Origin: Fragilaria crotonensis
Lineage: Eukaryota; Bacillariophyta; Fragilariophyceae; Fragilariales; Fragilariaceae
Assembly (NCBI GenBank): GCA_022925895.1
Contig: JAKSYS010000631.1
Location: 1-36,728, forward strand
Length of the DNA stretch: 36,728 bases
Direction: 5' to 3'
Positions 19,201-28,954 of the stretch are shown one piece after another (the stretch's first letter is position 1; each line of letters starts with the position of its first letter). The notes beneath the pieces are model-generated. The model did no database searches. It was given only the letters and a program-made list of their open reading frames with translations, and had not been told where the DNA came from. A program made the position numbers and the translations under genes.

Positions 19201-20512
19201 ATCACCCTAACTACTGAATTCAGTAGTTGCAAGAACGTCGCTATCGCAACTACTAAACACACTCTGGAGGTGATCGAGGGCTCATTTTGTGCATTGTTAC
19301 ATGCTTTTAAATCAGGTAACAAGAAAAATGGATGTTACTTGTGTGGGTGCTGAGTTATTGACTGTTGTAACTCGAGCAAAATCGACATTTTCTATTTCGC
19401 TGAATTCAGTCCTCAACTACAATGTCGTTATCTCTCGATGTAATGCGTCTTCTGATAAATACCAGGCACTTCCAATACCCTGCCTTGCAGCTGCAATACG
19501 TTTTGATGTCTTTTTTGCAATTCAATGTCGTACAGATGAGTTGTGGGTATGATGTGTCCAATCTGCAAAAGTCGCGTGCACCGCAGACTTTAGTGCCATT
19601 TCCTCACCACAGAGCGATCAACTGATGAAGTTTTCAGGCCTACATTTTCTCTCTTGTGCCTCAAATGAAATGTAAACAAGTGCTGTTGCGAGAAACGGTC
19701 TGAATTCGATTTGGGTGATGCGTCGCTTGCCATCAGCTCTAATCAGTGTCGGTTGGACATCATTACCACCACAAAACCACGATCACAGTATGGAACAGAA
19801 TTCCACAACTGGTTTATGCATTCATTGGGATTTCTTCTTGTAAGAGATGCAACATTCTCTGGGGATGGGTCATTATCATCGTCAAAAACAGAAACCCAGA
19901 GCTCAGAATTTTGACGCATCTCCATCGTTCAAAACTGTCGGGATTTCAAGAGCTTCGTTTGCTTGTTCCTCCACAGCCACAGCTCCCCCACCTTCAAGAT
20001 AGTCTTGTCGATTATCTTGACGACGTGTTCAAGCGCTCCTTCTTCCGCCACATGAGTGTGATGGTATGGAGGAGGTGCCCATCGTTAAAATCATCATGAC
20101 GCCTAATTATACACGACTGCCTAGTCGTCAAAGCCGTTTTCTGCTTCTGTCACACCGCAAAAAGCTCATGGAGCACATCTATATTGCCTTCATTTACGTG
20201 CTTTGCAGCTGCAAGTGTCTGGGGTTGTAGAAACGTCGTGTACACCGAGATGTTGGCACCGTCGCCATTGCGAGGCCGTTTTTTTTTAATTCTTAACGAT
20301 GAAAAATTTCGTGCTTCAACGCAACTTCAAAATTTCGTATCTCAACAACTACCGGTCCAATAAAGCGCATCTTGATATCGTGAATTCTACGAGATTCCTT
20401 CTGTATTTGTTCACGTGGACACATTCGCATACTTGCACTGGTTCAAAAGATATCCTATTTTTGAGTTGGAAACTGAATTCAGTTAATTTCAACTGAATTC
20501 AGTAGGGTGGTC
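19201..20512. mobile_element. Possible decayed inverted-repeat element with ACTGAATTCAGT palindromes
   Basis: The left edge is CACCCTA followed by the 20-bp perfect palindrome AACTACTGAATTCAGTAGTT (about 19207-19226). The right edge, inverted, reads CACCCTACTGAATTCAGTTG. The palindrome ACTGAATTCAGT occurs twice near the right edge (about 20475 and 20490), and a CTGAATTCAGT copy lies inside at about 19399. This looks like the terminal repeats of a ~1.3-kb element, but I find no clear target duplication and no intact transposase. Frames inside are short and interrupted. Confidence 0.35.
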
Positions 20513-20810
20513 CAATATCCGATAATATATATTAGCTAGTAAAGATTCGTGCGGAAGAATCCAATCGTTCAGAACCCACCTATTGCAGTCGGAGTACCTA
20601 TTGTACCAGCAAAAATCATTCGCGACGAAACGTCCACAAAAAACGCAATTGGCAAGACAACGTTATTTGCAGTGCACACACACTCGCTGTTACATCAAGA
20701 ACAAGAGCAAGAACAACAACAAAAACATCGTGTTGGAGTCTTGTCATTGCCCTCATCTTCATTCAAATTTCATAGTTCACTGTTCCATTCCTCGAATACA
20801 AATACAAAAT

Positions 20811-20990
20811 GATTGAAACTCGATCGCTCAAGGCTGCCGCCCAACGTATTGTAAAAAATCTTTCGGGCCCGATCCAAGTACCAACGACAAAAGCAGCTCA
20901 AGGAGGAACTCAGTCGCAAGTTTTACAGTGGTGAATTGTTGGCATCCCGACGTCGTGGACCCATCAGTGGGACCTCTGTCCATCCCTGAA
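20811..20990 (+). CDS. Possible short or frame-disrupted gene, unknown
   Basis: An ATG near 20811 follows a leader-like A/C-rich stretch and opens a basic N-terminus (MIETRSLKAAAQRIVK). As sequenced, the frame stops after about 41 codons at TGA near 20934. If one A is removed from the A6 run near 20850, the reading becomes RSKYQRQKQLKEELSRKFYS, then GELLASRRRGPISGTS, which is strongly protein-like and stops at 20988-20990. Given the other homopolymer indels here, this may be the N-terminal part of a real gene. I do not recognise it and cannot place its 3' end. Confidence 0.3.
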
Positions 20991-21000
20991 GATTTATTCA

Positions 21001-21294
21001 TCAGGATGTTGTTGACCTAGTACCAATGTGTTGGTGGAGTACCATGACGCCTGTGACATGCCATGTTTTCCAGCGGCCGTTGGCTTGTATGGTTGTGAAC
21101 CGAATGACACCTTTAGCAATGATCGCTTGAACTGTTTCAACATTTGTTCCACGCGCAGGACACACATACACATCTCTCTCTTGAGGACGATGAATACTAA
21201 ACTCGGAATTCCTCAACTCTAATTTCTTTATAACGTTTTCCCATTTTGGATCATTCCACTCTTTGCAATGAAGTTGATACAAATCGCATTTCAT
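21001..21294 (-). CDS. Small hypothetical protein, weak
   Basis: 97-codon frame from ATG 21294 with protein-like composition (YQLHCKEWNDPKWENVIKKL, then ERDVYVCPARGTNVETVQAI). No signal peptide, no membrane span, no recognised family. It lies downstream of the ATCase gene on the same strand and faces the uncertain plus-strand frame at 20811. It could be chance. Confidence 0.2.
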   Translation of the reverse strand: MKCDLYQLHCKEWNDPKWENVIKKLELRNSEFSIHRPQERDVYVCPARGTNVETVQAIIAKGVIRFTTIQANGRWKTWHVTGVMVLHQHIGTRSTTS

Positions 21295-21631
21295 GCTTCA
21301 CACACACTATACTTCCAAAACGTCACGGAATCTGTACACCATGCACGAGGAAGTAACGACTCATTGTCACGAAGCAACCTTGTAGTGTAGTGTTGATGTG
21401 ACTAGTCTACAGCATACATGCTTGACACATGCTCACATCATCCAATACATGTTCTGGGGGGAGATTTTACCCTTTTACAAATGTTATCGTACGGTCGCCC
21501 TCTCGCTCTTCACCCATCGTCACATCCAATTTCCAACCCAGTCGCCACCCTCGAGAGAAGAATTGACTCTTGTTTGTAATGTAGTATTGCGCACCCGCGT
21601 GCGTGCTTCCTCACAATTTGCTTCATCTCGT

Positions 21632-22832
21632 TCACATGACAACACCACCATCCACCTTGCCCATGACCAGAGCCAACAATGCCATGCGTACAAACATGCC
21701 ATTCTCCATTTGTCGAAAGTAGGCAGCTCGTGGATCCGAATCCACTCGAGTATCAATCTCATCCACTCTTGGAAGCGGATGCAATACAATCATGCCCGTT
21801 GGAGCCTTTTTCATCACTTCCAAATTGACAACATAAGTTCCCTAACAATGTAATGTATTGAGGAGGAAACATGGACATGATTAGCTCAAGTCATGTGTGT
21901 GCCATGTCCAACAAAACTGGCGCATCCCATTCAGGACACTCACCTTGACTGCTTCATAATCCTCAACCTTGGCAAATCGTTCTTTCTGTACTCGAGTAAC
22001 ATACAACACATCCGCGTCCTCCATGGCCGCATCCATGTCGGTGAAGCTCTGTTGCTCGACATTGTACTTGGCCACGTAGTCTTGAACGCATTGTGGCATG
22101 GACAACGACGGAGGTGCGCAGTACCTCAGAATCACCTTGATCCCACTTCGCAAACAATTTCGACAAGGAATGAACTGTCCTTCCGTGTTTTAAATCTCCC
22201 AACATGACGACAATGAGTGCTTTCTGCTCCTTGTCATTCTTCGAGTTGAACTCCAACCCTCCCGTCTTACTTTCGTTCATTCCCAAATCATAATCAAGTT
22301 CATTGCAAATCGTGTACAGATCCAACAGTGCCTGCGTCGGGTGTTCACCGGTCCCATCCCCAGCATTCAGGACTGGTTTCGCCGCAACCTGCACCACTTG
22401 TCCAACACTTCCCGTGACGGGATGCCGCAAGACTGTCAAATCGACATAACATTCCAGACACTGGATGGTATCGGAAAGAGATTCACCCTTTTTGTTGGCG
22501 GATGAATTCCCCTCCCCATCAACATGAATTGTTGTACCACCCAATCGTTGCATGGCAGCTTGAAAACTGCACGCAGTTCGAGTCGAGGCTTCGAAAAAGA
22601 CTGTTCCAAGAATATGATGTGCCAATCGATTGTCACCACCGCGATCGCGAACTAAAATCTTCATTTGTTCGGCAAGTTGTAACAAGAGAATGAGACCCGA
22701 TGGAGTGATTTGAGTGACCGACAAGAGAGATGCTCCTTTCCATGTTGCTGGATCCGACGTTAGCGTGTCGGGACGTGGGATGAAATGAGTAGTTACGTTG
22801 TTGTTGTTGCAGTCGCAAGCGCTCATGGTCAT
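21632..22832 (-). CDS. Aspartate carbamoyltransferase (ATCase), one indel in exon 1
   Basis: Catalyses carbamoyl phosphate + aspartate to carbamoyl aspartate, the second step of de novo pyrimidine synthesis. The start is ATG 22832. Domain order is classic: the carbamoyl-phosphate-binding motif [16 protein letters not shown], then [74 protein letters not shown], and after the intron [38 protein letters not shown]. The intron 21943-21842 (102 bp) has GTGAGT/TTAG borders and joins VEDYEAVK to GTYVVNLE. Near 22155 the frame shifts by one base inside AAGTGGGATC, with conserved sequence on both sides. Removing one G gives AKWIKVIL and a 365-residue protein of normal length. No clear organelle leader precedes the core. 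This is most likely an assembly indel in a working gene. Confidence 0.9.
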
Positions 22833-23297
22833 GTGTGTGTAATGCTGTTGTTGTGGACTTGGAAGTGTTGACAGGGTTGACTTGAGGTGCGATTGCGACT
22901 CGGAGAGTTGAGAGCAGTGCTGTTATTGATATCTGAGTGGTTGCTGCAGAAGCCAAATGTCTGTTGTCAATCCTAATAGATGCTAATTAATTTTCACTGA
23001 ATTCCTCGCCTAATTGAAAAACAGCAGCTGAAGGCTGAAGCTGAGCAATGGCGCGCCAGGATTTAATTGGCTGACATTTAAGGTTAGGATGATGGACAGA
23101 CGTTTTCATTTTCTACCAACCACCTACGAGAGTTCACGCGTTTTCTAGTCGCAAGGAATTTCGAGACAGACAACAGATACATGGTTTGCAACACACGACA
23201 CTCCATCGACCTACGTGTACATTAACAAAGTACAACACTCACCTATAAACACCAGACACATTCCATTCACACAATTCACTTGTGCCACACTCCCAAT
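22833..23297. promoter_or_regulatory. Shared upstream region of ATCase and PNO1 (divergent)
   Basis: 465 bp separate the two start codons, which point away from each other. Both genes are growth-linked (pyrimidine supply, ribosome assembly), so a bidirectional promoter is plausible. I see no clear TATA box; the PNO1-proximal part is A/C-rich, as leaders here often are. Confidence 0.4.
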
Positions 23298-24307
23298 ATG
23301 AGTGATAATGAAGATGTGATCATGTCCATGACGGACGGAAACAATGATATTGCCATGTCAAATCAAGTAACGACCATTGATGCATCCGTGGTACAAAGTC
23401 GCATCAGCATCAGTGCATCGCTCGCCAAGGAAAATGAAGTCGACGACCAACCAGTCTTTCCCAAACTCTCAGCAATGCAAGCGGGAGGCGGTCGCGTCGA
23501 ATATCGTCGGGTTCGTTGTCCTCCTCATCGATACACTCCGTTACGAGAAAACTGGGAACAAATCCTAATGCCACTCGTCGAGTACCTTAAATTGCAGGCA
23601 AGTGGTTATTTTGTTCTTCTTTTGTCATTTTTCGAAATATACGTTTGAGAATCAAATGATGAAGGGTGCAACAAATGTGAGCCCGTGGAGTTGTTCTTGG
23701 AGTCTTAATCGACAAACCCACCAGGAAGCCTCTTCGGATGTTTAGAACACATTGCGCGACGTGGGTCGCTGTCTGATGCTTCTCGTTTTGAAAATTGCCA
23801 TGCTTTCTTGTTGCTTCACACTCGTTACTCTTTTCTAATCCATTCATCTCCATCTTACAAACACAGGTTCGTTTCAATACAAAGACACGATCCGTCGAAA
23901 TCAAAACATCCCCACACACACTCGATGCCGGCGCGCTCCAAAAGGGCGCCGATTTCGTGTCCGCCTTCATGTTGGGCTTTGACGTTCAGGATTCAGTCGC
24001 GCTTTTGCGACTTGACGACTTGTATTTGGAATCCTTCCAAGTGACTGACGTGAAACTCTTGCGAGGCGATCACTTGTCACGTGCCGTGGGACGTGTCGCC
24101 GGACAGGATGGTAAGACCAGATTTGCCATTGAGAATGCCACCCGCACGCGCATTGTCATTGCCGATACGAGAATTCATATGCTCGGGTCGTATGCCAACA
24201 TTCGTGTCGCGAGGAATGCCATTTGCGATTTGATTTTGGGAGCGCCGCCGGGGAAAGTGTACAATAATATGAGGAATGTGGCGAAACGAATGAATGAAAG
24301 ATATTAG
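23298..24307 (+). CDS. PNO1: PNO1/Dim2 KH-domain ribosome assembly factor, two exons
   Basis: Exon 1 is 23298-23597 and exon 2 is 23867-24307, giving 246 residues. Residues 1-60 are an acidic, variable N-terminus. From VEYRRVRCPPHRYTPLRENWE the match to PNO1 (yeast Pno1/Dim2, partner of endonuclease Nob1 in 18S rRNA 3'-end maturation) is continuous. Diagnostic blocks include LQVRFNTKTRSVEIKTS, GADFVSAFMLGFDVQDSVALLRLDDLYLESF, KLLRGDHLSRAVGRVAGQDGKTRFAIENAT, and the C-terminal RNAICDLILGAPPGKVYNNMR, covering two KH-like folds. The splice junction TTGCAG/GTTCGT is fixed by the conserved LQVRFN; the donor is therefore GCAAGT, a GC-AG intron of 269 bp with acceptor AACACAG. It acts in nucleolus and cytoplasm on pre-40S particles. 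Frame is intact. Confidence 0.95.
23647..23784 (+). ncRNA. Candidate intronic box C/D snoRNA
   Basis: Within the PNO1 intron a perfect C box ATGATGA (23656-23662) and a D box CTGA (23773-23776) are bracketed by a complementary 5-bp terminal stem, GAGAA (23647-23651) with TTCTC (23780-23784), with short spacers on both sides. This is the layout of a C/D snoRNA, and introns of ribosome-assembly genes are typical snoRNA hosts. A degenerate C' box (GGATGTT near 23739) may exist; D' is unclear. The guide would be the bases just 5' of the D box. At ~138 nt it is rather long for the class. Confidence 0.38.
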
Positions 24308-24747
24308 AATGAAGCTTTTGGATTTTAATAGGAAGACTACTCAAGACTGTGTGTCGTAGATCGAATGATCTAGGCCGTGGACTATTCGAATGTTTGACAT
24401 GGACTCATGGTTTCGTTGTCTGCGATGGACTACAGGTTGTAGTTGTTTGTTGTCTCGAGTTGCATCCTTTTGCTACTAGGACTGCAGTAAAAGTACCATA
24501 TAGAGTGTTACTGGTACTGAAGACTGGACTACTGTAGAATCCCAGCGGAATCCTGACATTTGGCATGTGGTGGCATACGTGGCATATAGTTCGCCCTTGA
24601 CATCTCTGCAGCTGGTTCTATACATTCCGATTCCATGATCGCGAGATCATTGAAGTGTAAGATTGAAGATACCCAATATGTGGGAAAACGTAAAACCTAC
24701 TACTGGGAACGTAAAAAACGCCCTCACTTTTCTCCAGACGTTTGACC
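24308..24747. promoter_or_regulatory. Upstream region of the FCP gene
   Basis: 440 bp between PNO1 and the antenna gene. The last 90 bp hold two similar AACGTAAAA motifs (24688-24696 and 24709-24717, each in an AACGTAAAAxx context), possible regulatory repeats. No gene seen. Confidence 0.35.
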
Positions 24748-25496
24748 ATGAAGATTGCCGCTCTCCTCCTCACCGTCGGCTCTGCCGCTGCCTTCACTGC
24801 CCAAAAGGCCTCTGTTGCGCCGAGTTCACTCTCTGCGACTCGCGAGGAGATCCTTTCTTCCCCAAACACAATCGAATTTGGAAAGATCTGGGATCCCTTC
24901 GGCCTGGCTGAACTCGGCGGTGACGAGACGATTTCTTGGTTCCGTCATTCGGAAGTAAAGCACGGCCGCATTGCCATGGCCGCCTTTGTTGGTTGGTGGG
25001 CTGTTGCTGCTGGCCTTCACTTCCCAGGCCAGCTCAGCTACGGGGTTGACTTTGCGTCCCTCCCAACCAAGGGACTCGAGGCTTGGGATGCCGTGCCCGG
25101 GTGGGGCAAGGCACAGTTGCTCCTCTTTGCCGGATTGATTGAGTTCCACGATGAACTCTTCGCCACGAAGCGTGACAAGCACTACATGCGCGGTGGAACT
25201 CCAGGAAAGGTACGGATCAAGAATGTGGAAGGAAGTTGGAAGTATGATGAGTGACTTTTGCACATTGGACGCTAACATCTTTTCTTTTCTTCCTACTATT
25301 CCAATCTCTCCTAACACAGAACCACGTTCCTGGACTTTACGATCCATTGGGTTTGTCAAAGAACAGGTCGGAAGAAGCCAAGGCTCGCGGCCGTGATGTT
25401 GAGATCAAGAACGGACGTCTTGCCATGATTGGTATGGCTGGTCTTTACTTCCAATCGGTCATTCCTGGATCTGTTCCACTCCAGCCAGATTGTTAA
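24748..25496 (+). CDS. Fucoxanthin chlorophyll a/c-binding antenna protein (Lhc family)
   Basis: Exon 1 is 24748-25209 and exon 2 is 25320-25496, giving 212 residues. The intron of 110 bp (GTACGG...AACACAG) joins GGTPGK to NHVPGLYDPLGL. A short signal peptide with AAAFTAQ gives plastid-ER import; the mature protein sits in thylakoids. Helix 1 carries the chlorophyll-binding motif SEVKHGRIAMAAFVGWW, helix 2 is WGKAQLLLFAGLIEFHDE and helix 3 is DVEIKNGRLAMIGMAGLYFQ; the Glu/Arg pairs of helices 1 and 3 cross-brace the fold. The helix 1 lead-in ISWFRHSEVKHG and the long B-C loop look more like the Lhcq/Lhcr-type PSI-associated antennae than major Lhcf proteins, but the subclass is uncertain. Codons are strongly biased to C-ending forms, as expected of a highly expressed gene. 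Confidence 0.94.
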
Positions 25497-25820
25497 ACAA
25501 AGACCCAATGATGCGTTCGCACGCATTGAAAAAAGTCGTTGGTATTCTTTTTGTTTTGAGTGGAAAGATCACGACGACGACCCGATAATGTTGTTTTCTC
25601 TAGAGAGCTAGTCCCTTTGTTGTCCTCCGGAAATTGCAGCTTCGTTTTTTGCTTCACAGTTGTTGGATTGAATATAATGATACTAACAAACTGTTGAACA
25701 ACAACCTTTGCTTCTAGTAGTATTCTCGTTAGAATTGGCACAACAATATTGCTGCATGGTAGGATGAAAGGTGGATTTCGTTCCGCTGTGTAAGCCTTGT
25801 ATGCGCACATCATGCTTTCA
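25497..25820. other. 3' spacer between convergent genes
   Basis: 324 bp between the FCP stop and the stop of the minus-strand plastid protein. It must hold both polyadenylation regions. No protein-like frame. Confidence 0.5.
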
Positions 25821-26666
25821 TCATTGAGAAGACGACGACGATGATGATGATGCGGTTGGTGAGCATGCCGTTGGTGACACGAGTCCTTCTCCAGATAAGA
25901 ATTCAAAATAAATCATGACACGGGCAATCATAAAGACAGCCTTCCATGCTGGTCTTGCCTCCTTTTCATTCATGGCAACAGCAGTTCTACCATGCAATTC
26001 TAATACTGTATCCCACGCACCCTTGTGTGCTTCTTCATTCTCCTTGGGATCAGGTAGCAATTGTTCCATCAAGGTCAAGAGAGGTGGTGTGCTATCATCA
26101 TCATGATTTGCAGGTGTACAATTGGGATCAACAAGTACAGGTAGAATACAACAGCTGCTGATTGTAGTTGTATCATTGTCACTTTCATCACCATCATTTA
26201 TGCGAATAGATCGCTCCAGCACTTGATTGATGCTTTCCAACAATTCCGGGGTTCGTTCTGGTGCCGACGAATCCATTGGATCAGCGTTTTTATGATTATT
26301 TTTTCGATAATTGTCGAGGAGAACAAAGAGAATCTCATTCACATCGAGTGCGTCAACATCTTCATCCAACAGATTTTGTAGAAATCTCCATCGATTAAAG
26401 TTCTCCGACAGGTTCAAACGGTCTACCACAGATATTCTTGACTGTGATGATGACGATGATGATTGCAATACGTACAGTCGAGCTGATGGAATATTGCATT
26501 GGAACGGCATCATTTGTCGAGTGTTGTCCATCCATCTGTCGCGAAATGAGTTGTTGTCGACAATGTTGTTCTTGTGGATCAAGGATGTGAAGGCAAATCC
26601 ATCAACAAGGCGAGGATTCATAATCATCGCCATCATCAGCAACATCTTGCAACCCAAAATCAACAT
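25821..26666 (-). CDS. Plastid-targeted protein of unknown function
   Basis: The first in-frame ATG is 26666, giving 281 residues in one exon. Residues 1-22 are hydrophobic and Met-rich (GCKMLLMMAMIM) and end at VDGFAFTS, a plastid-type cleavage motif. A Ser/Arg transit stretch ends in an SSSSSSQS run. The conserved-looking core is helical: VVDRLNLSENFNRWRFLQNLLDE, DALDVNEILFVLLDNYRKN, ELLESINQVLERSIR, and later GAWDTVLELHGRTAVAMNEKEARPAWKAVFMIARVMIYFEFL. The tail is a Ser run. Low-complexity Asp/Asn/Thr inserts separate the helices. I do not recognise the family; it looks like a lineage-specific stromal protein. It is divergent from the hydroxylase-like gene at 27198. Confidence 0.65.
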   Translation of the reverse strand: MLILGCKMLLMMAMIMNPRLVDGFAFTSLIHKNNIVDNNSFRDRWMDNTRQMMPFQCNIPSARLYVLQSSSSSSQSRISVVDRLNLSENFNRWRFLQNLLDEDVDALDVNEILFVLLDNYRKNNHKNADPMDSSAPERTPELLESINQVLERSIRINDGDESDNDTTTISSCCILPVLVDPNCTPANHDDDSTPPLLTLMEQLLPDPKENEEAHKGAWDTVLELHGRTAVAMNEKEARPAWKAVFMIARVMIYFEFLSGEGLVSPTACSPTASSSSSSSSQ

Positions 26667-27197
26667 TATTGTATGTATGTATGAGAAAGGAGATGATGAA
26701 TTGATCAACAATCTGATTTGATCGACCAACAGATGCCTGTGACTCTATGGGATCTTCGATGAGAAATGGTAGGGCGAGGAGAGCTACGGTAGGAATGTGA
26801 GTGATTTGTGGCAGAGCGTGAGCTGTGAACTGTGAACTGTGTGCGACAATGAAAAATGAGAAGAACTGCATTCCGAGTCAGCATACTACGGTACTAGTAC
26901 TATCCTACAGTGAGTTCTCGAGACGAGTACCAGTCACCGTACAGCAGTAAAATCCAAAGTAGACATTTCTGATGGTGTAACTACAGTACTAGTACCTGGG
27001 GTCCTATGTACCTTTAGCTCGTATCATAGCTCGTAGAACCTGTACCACGCGTAACGTTTCCACGGGGTCAGTCGTCAGTCGGAGAAGATATTTGACGAGA
27101 TCCGGATCCAGTGTCATCAGATGATGATGTTCTTGAAGAAGTAATATCTTGCGTTCACGTACACTGTACCTTCACGTCCATCACAGCTCATCAGCAA
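26667..27197. promoter_or_regulatory. Divergent spacer of two plastid-protein genes
   Basis: 531 bp between two start codons facing away from each other. It includes two copies of the palindrome GTACTAGTAC (about 26892 and 26986) and a TACGGTA motif. No gene seen. A shared light- or plastid-linked control is conceivable but unproven. Confidence 0.35.
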
Positions 27198-28511
27198 ATG
27201 GCGATTCCAACGTCCAGTAGTGTCACGTCACGGCCATGGTTGCAATGGTGCCATGTCTCGCTCTTGACTATCGTAATGGGTTCATGTCATGGTTTTGCAC
27301 CAATACCAACATCAAGAATGACGAGGTTGTTTGATTGTCGAACAAGTCCTATTTCCCGAACTATTAGTACTGGCAGCAGCAGCATTAGTTCCTCCTTGTT
27401 TGCCTTGACAGAACGACAAATGCAGTTCTGGGAGGATGTGGATGAAGGTCTGAACGATATTGAAGCCTTCTACCAATCATCCAAGGGTATGGATATTGAC
27501 CGAGTTCGTCGGTTTACACAAAGGTATGCGAACCACAATTGATACTGCATGACGTCTGTTCGAAATCATGGTTCTTTTGGTAACTCACAACACTTTGTAC
27601 ACCATATGATCATATGATCATGAACCACTCCATTTGTTCATACCTCATTCATACAACTGTACATCTTCTCGCAATACAGTGCAAGTGGACAAGTCCCACC
27701 ACCCATCTCATCCGTCCCTGGTCATCAGCCATCCGAGGAGCATATTGATGGTCTTACCGCGAAACCAATCTGGAATGTTCATAATGATGATGATGACATT
27801 AACACTCAAAACAACATTTTTCCTTGGGCTGCCGAACTGGAAGCCTCAAGTCATGTTATTATTGATGAATGGAATACATTTTACCAAGGTCAACTCCAAA
27901 AGGCACGTGACTCGAACAACAATGAATCGTCGTCATCTTCCGCCACTATGATTTTGGGAGATTCGGCATGGCAGAATCAAATCATGGGACCGGGGTGGTC
28001 AGCCGTACGATTGCAACGATTGGGTGTATGGAATACCAACACCTGTCGGACCCATTTTCCACAAACGTATGAATTGTTACGGAATTTAGCAATTCCCTTG
28101 GCGGTTCGGGGTGTTTGCTTTGCACGACAAGAACCGCAAACGGGGGTATTGCCTCACAGTGATGGACGGAATTTTATTTTAACAGCACATTTGGGTTTGG
28201 ATGTACCCGATGGATGCTGGATGAAGGTTGGGACGGAAGAATGCACGTGGGAAGTGGGGAAATTGACAATTATTGATACAAGCTTTGAACACTCTACTGG
28301 GAATCCTGGAAACTCGGAGCGGTTGGTACTAATTATCGATTTTTGGCATCCCGAGTTGACAGAAGCGGAACGAGCAGCATTGGAGTTCGTGTATGATCTG
28401 AGAAATAAGTTTGAGAATGGCAATATTCCATTCCGAAAACCAAGAAGTTTGCAAGCCAAGGAAGAAGGCATTGGAGCGCTCTGGAGTAAGCTAACCGGAG
28501 GTGGATCATAG
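27198..28511 (+). CDS. Plastid-targeted aspartyl/asparaginyl beta-hydroxylase-like protein
   Basis: Exon 1 is 27198-27523 and exon 2 is 27680-28511. The intron of 156 bp (GTATGC...AATACAG) splits a Ser codon and leaves an exact 385-residue frame. The leader CHVSLLTIVMGSCHGFAPIP is a signal peptide with a textbook GFAP plastid motif. A linker with a DDDDIN run precedes the C-terminal Asp_Arg_Hydrox domain: PLAVRGVCFARQEPQTGVLPHSDGRNF, LTAHLGLDVPDGCWMKVG, GKLTIIDTSFEHSTGN, SERLVLIIDFWHPELT. In this 2-oxoglutarate/Fe(II) dioxygenase family the two His of PHSD and FEHS bind iron and the Arg of SERLV binds 2-oxoglutarate; all are present, so it is probably active. Substrate in the plastid is unknown. 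Its stop is only 23 bp from the convergent stop of the next gene. Confidence 0.85.
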
Positions 28512-28534
28512 ATTCAACGTTATCTACTATTAAA

Positions 28535-28954
28535 CTACTTTTTCCCAAACACATGCTCTGGAAGCTTGGACAGGTCGACTTCGTAGACTACCAGATACGT
28601 CAAGAATCCAGTCACGGACGCCGTGATTGCAGCAGGAACTCTCCCTCGTCGCAGACCCATCAACCCTCCCACGACGGCAGATCCACCAATCCATGCGGGT
28701 GCATTTTCGCGACGAGTTTGGTACATGTGTGTGGCATGTTGGGCCACATTCTGTCCTTCCTTTCCAATAATCTGAACTGCATTCGAAACAGGTTTGCGAA
28801 TTTGTTCCGTGCTCTGTTCGAGTGACGCGAGGGTCTTGTTGGTGGCTTCCACACCCGATTTGATGGCGGAACGTAGGCTAACATCAGATTCTGCCATGGC
28901 CTTTTGAATTTTGGACAGATAACTGTCGTCGTCGTTGTTGTTGTTGGAACTCAT
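28535..28954 (-). CDS. Small glycine-rich membrane protein, possibly MICOS-like
   Basis: Intact 139-residue gene from ATG 28954. The N-terminal half is polar and helical (LSKIQKAMAESDVSLRSAIKSGVEATNKTLASLEQ). The C-terminal half holds two hydrophobic segments with small-residue packing (WIGGSAVVGGLMGLRRGRVPAA and ITASVTGFLTYLVVYEVDL) separated by the positive RRGR turn. A helix hairpin with a glycine zipper and a basic loop recalls the MICOS subunits Mic26/Mic27 (apolipoprotein O family) or Mic10, which shape mitochondrial cristae. The resemblance is structural only, so the assignment is tentative. No cleavable leader. Divergent from NOP14. Confidence 0.6.
   Translation of the reverse strand: MSSNNNNDDDSYLSKIQKAMAESDVSLRSAIKSGVEATNKTLASLEQSTEQIRKPVSNAVQIIGKEGQNVAQHATHMYQTRRENAPAWIGGSAVVGGLMGLRRGRVPAAITASVTGFLTYLVVYEVDLSKLPEHVFGKK

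Noticed and set aside
19300..20250. piggyBac-like transposase remnant on the minus strand (Cys-rich TTLNCKK-YCSCKAGYWKC)
   Set aside because: Pattern too short, frame interrupted, no TTAA target duplication at both ends.
22633..22956. N-terminal transit peptide for ATCase in another frame
   Set aside because: No ATG in that frame (TTG only) and it would need a further frame change; ATG 22832 explains the start.
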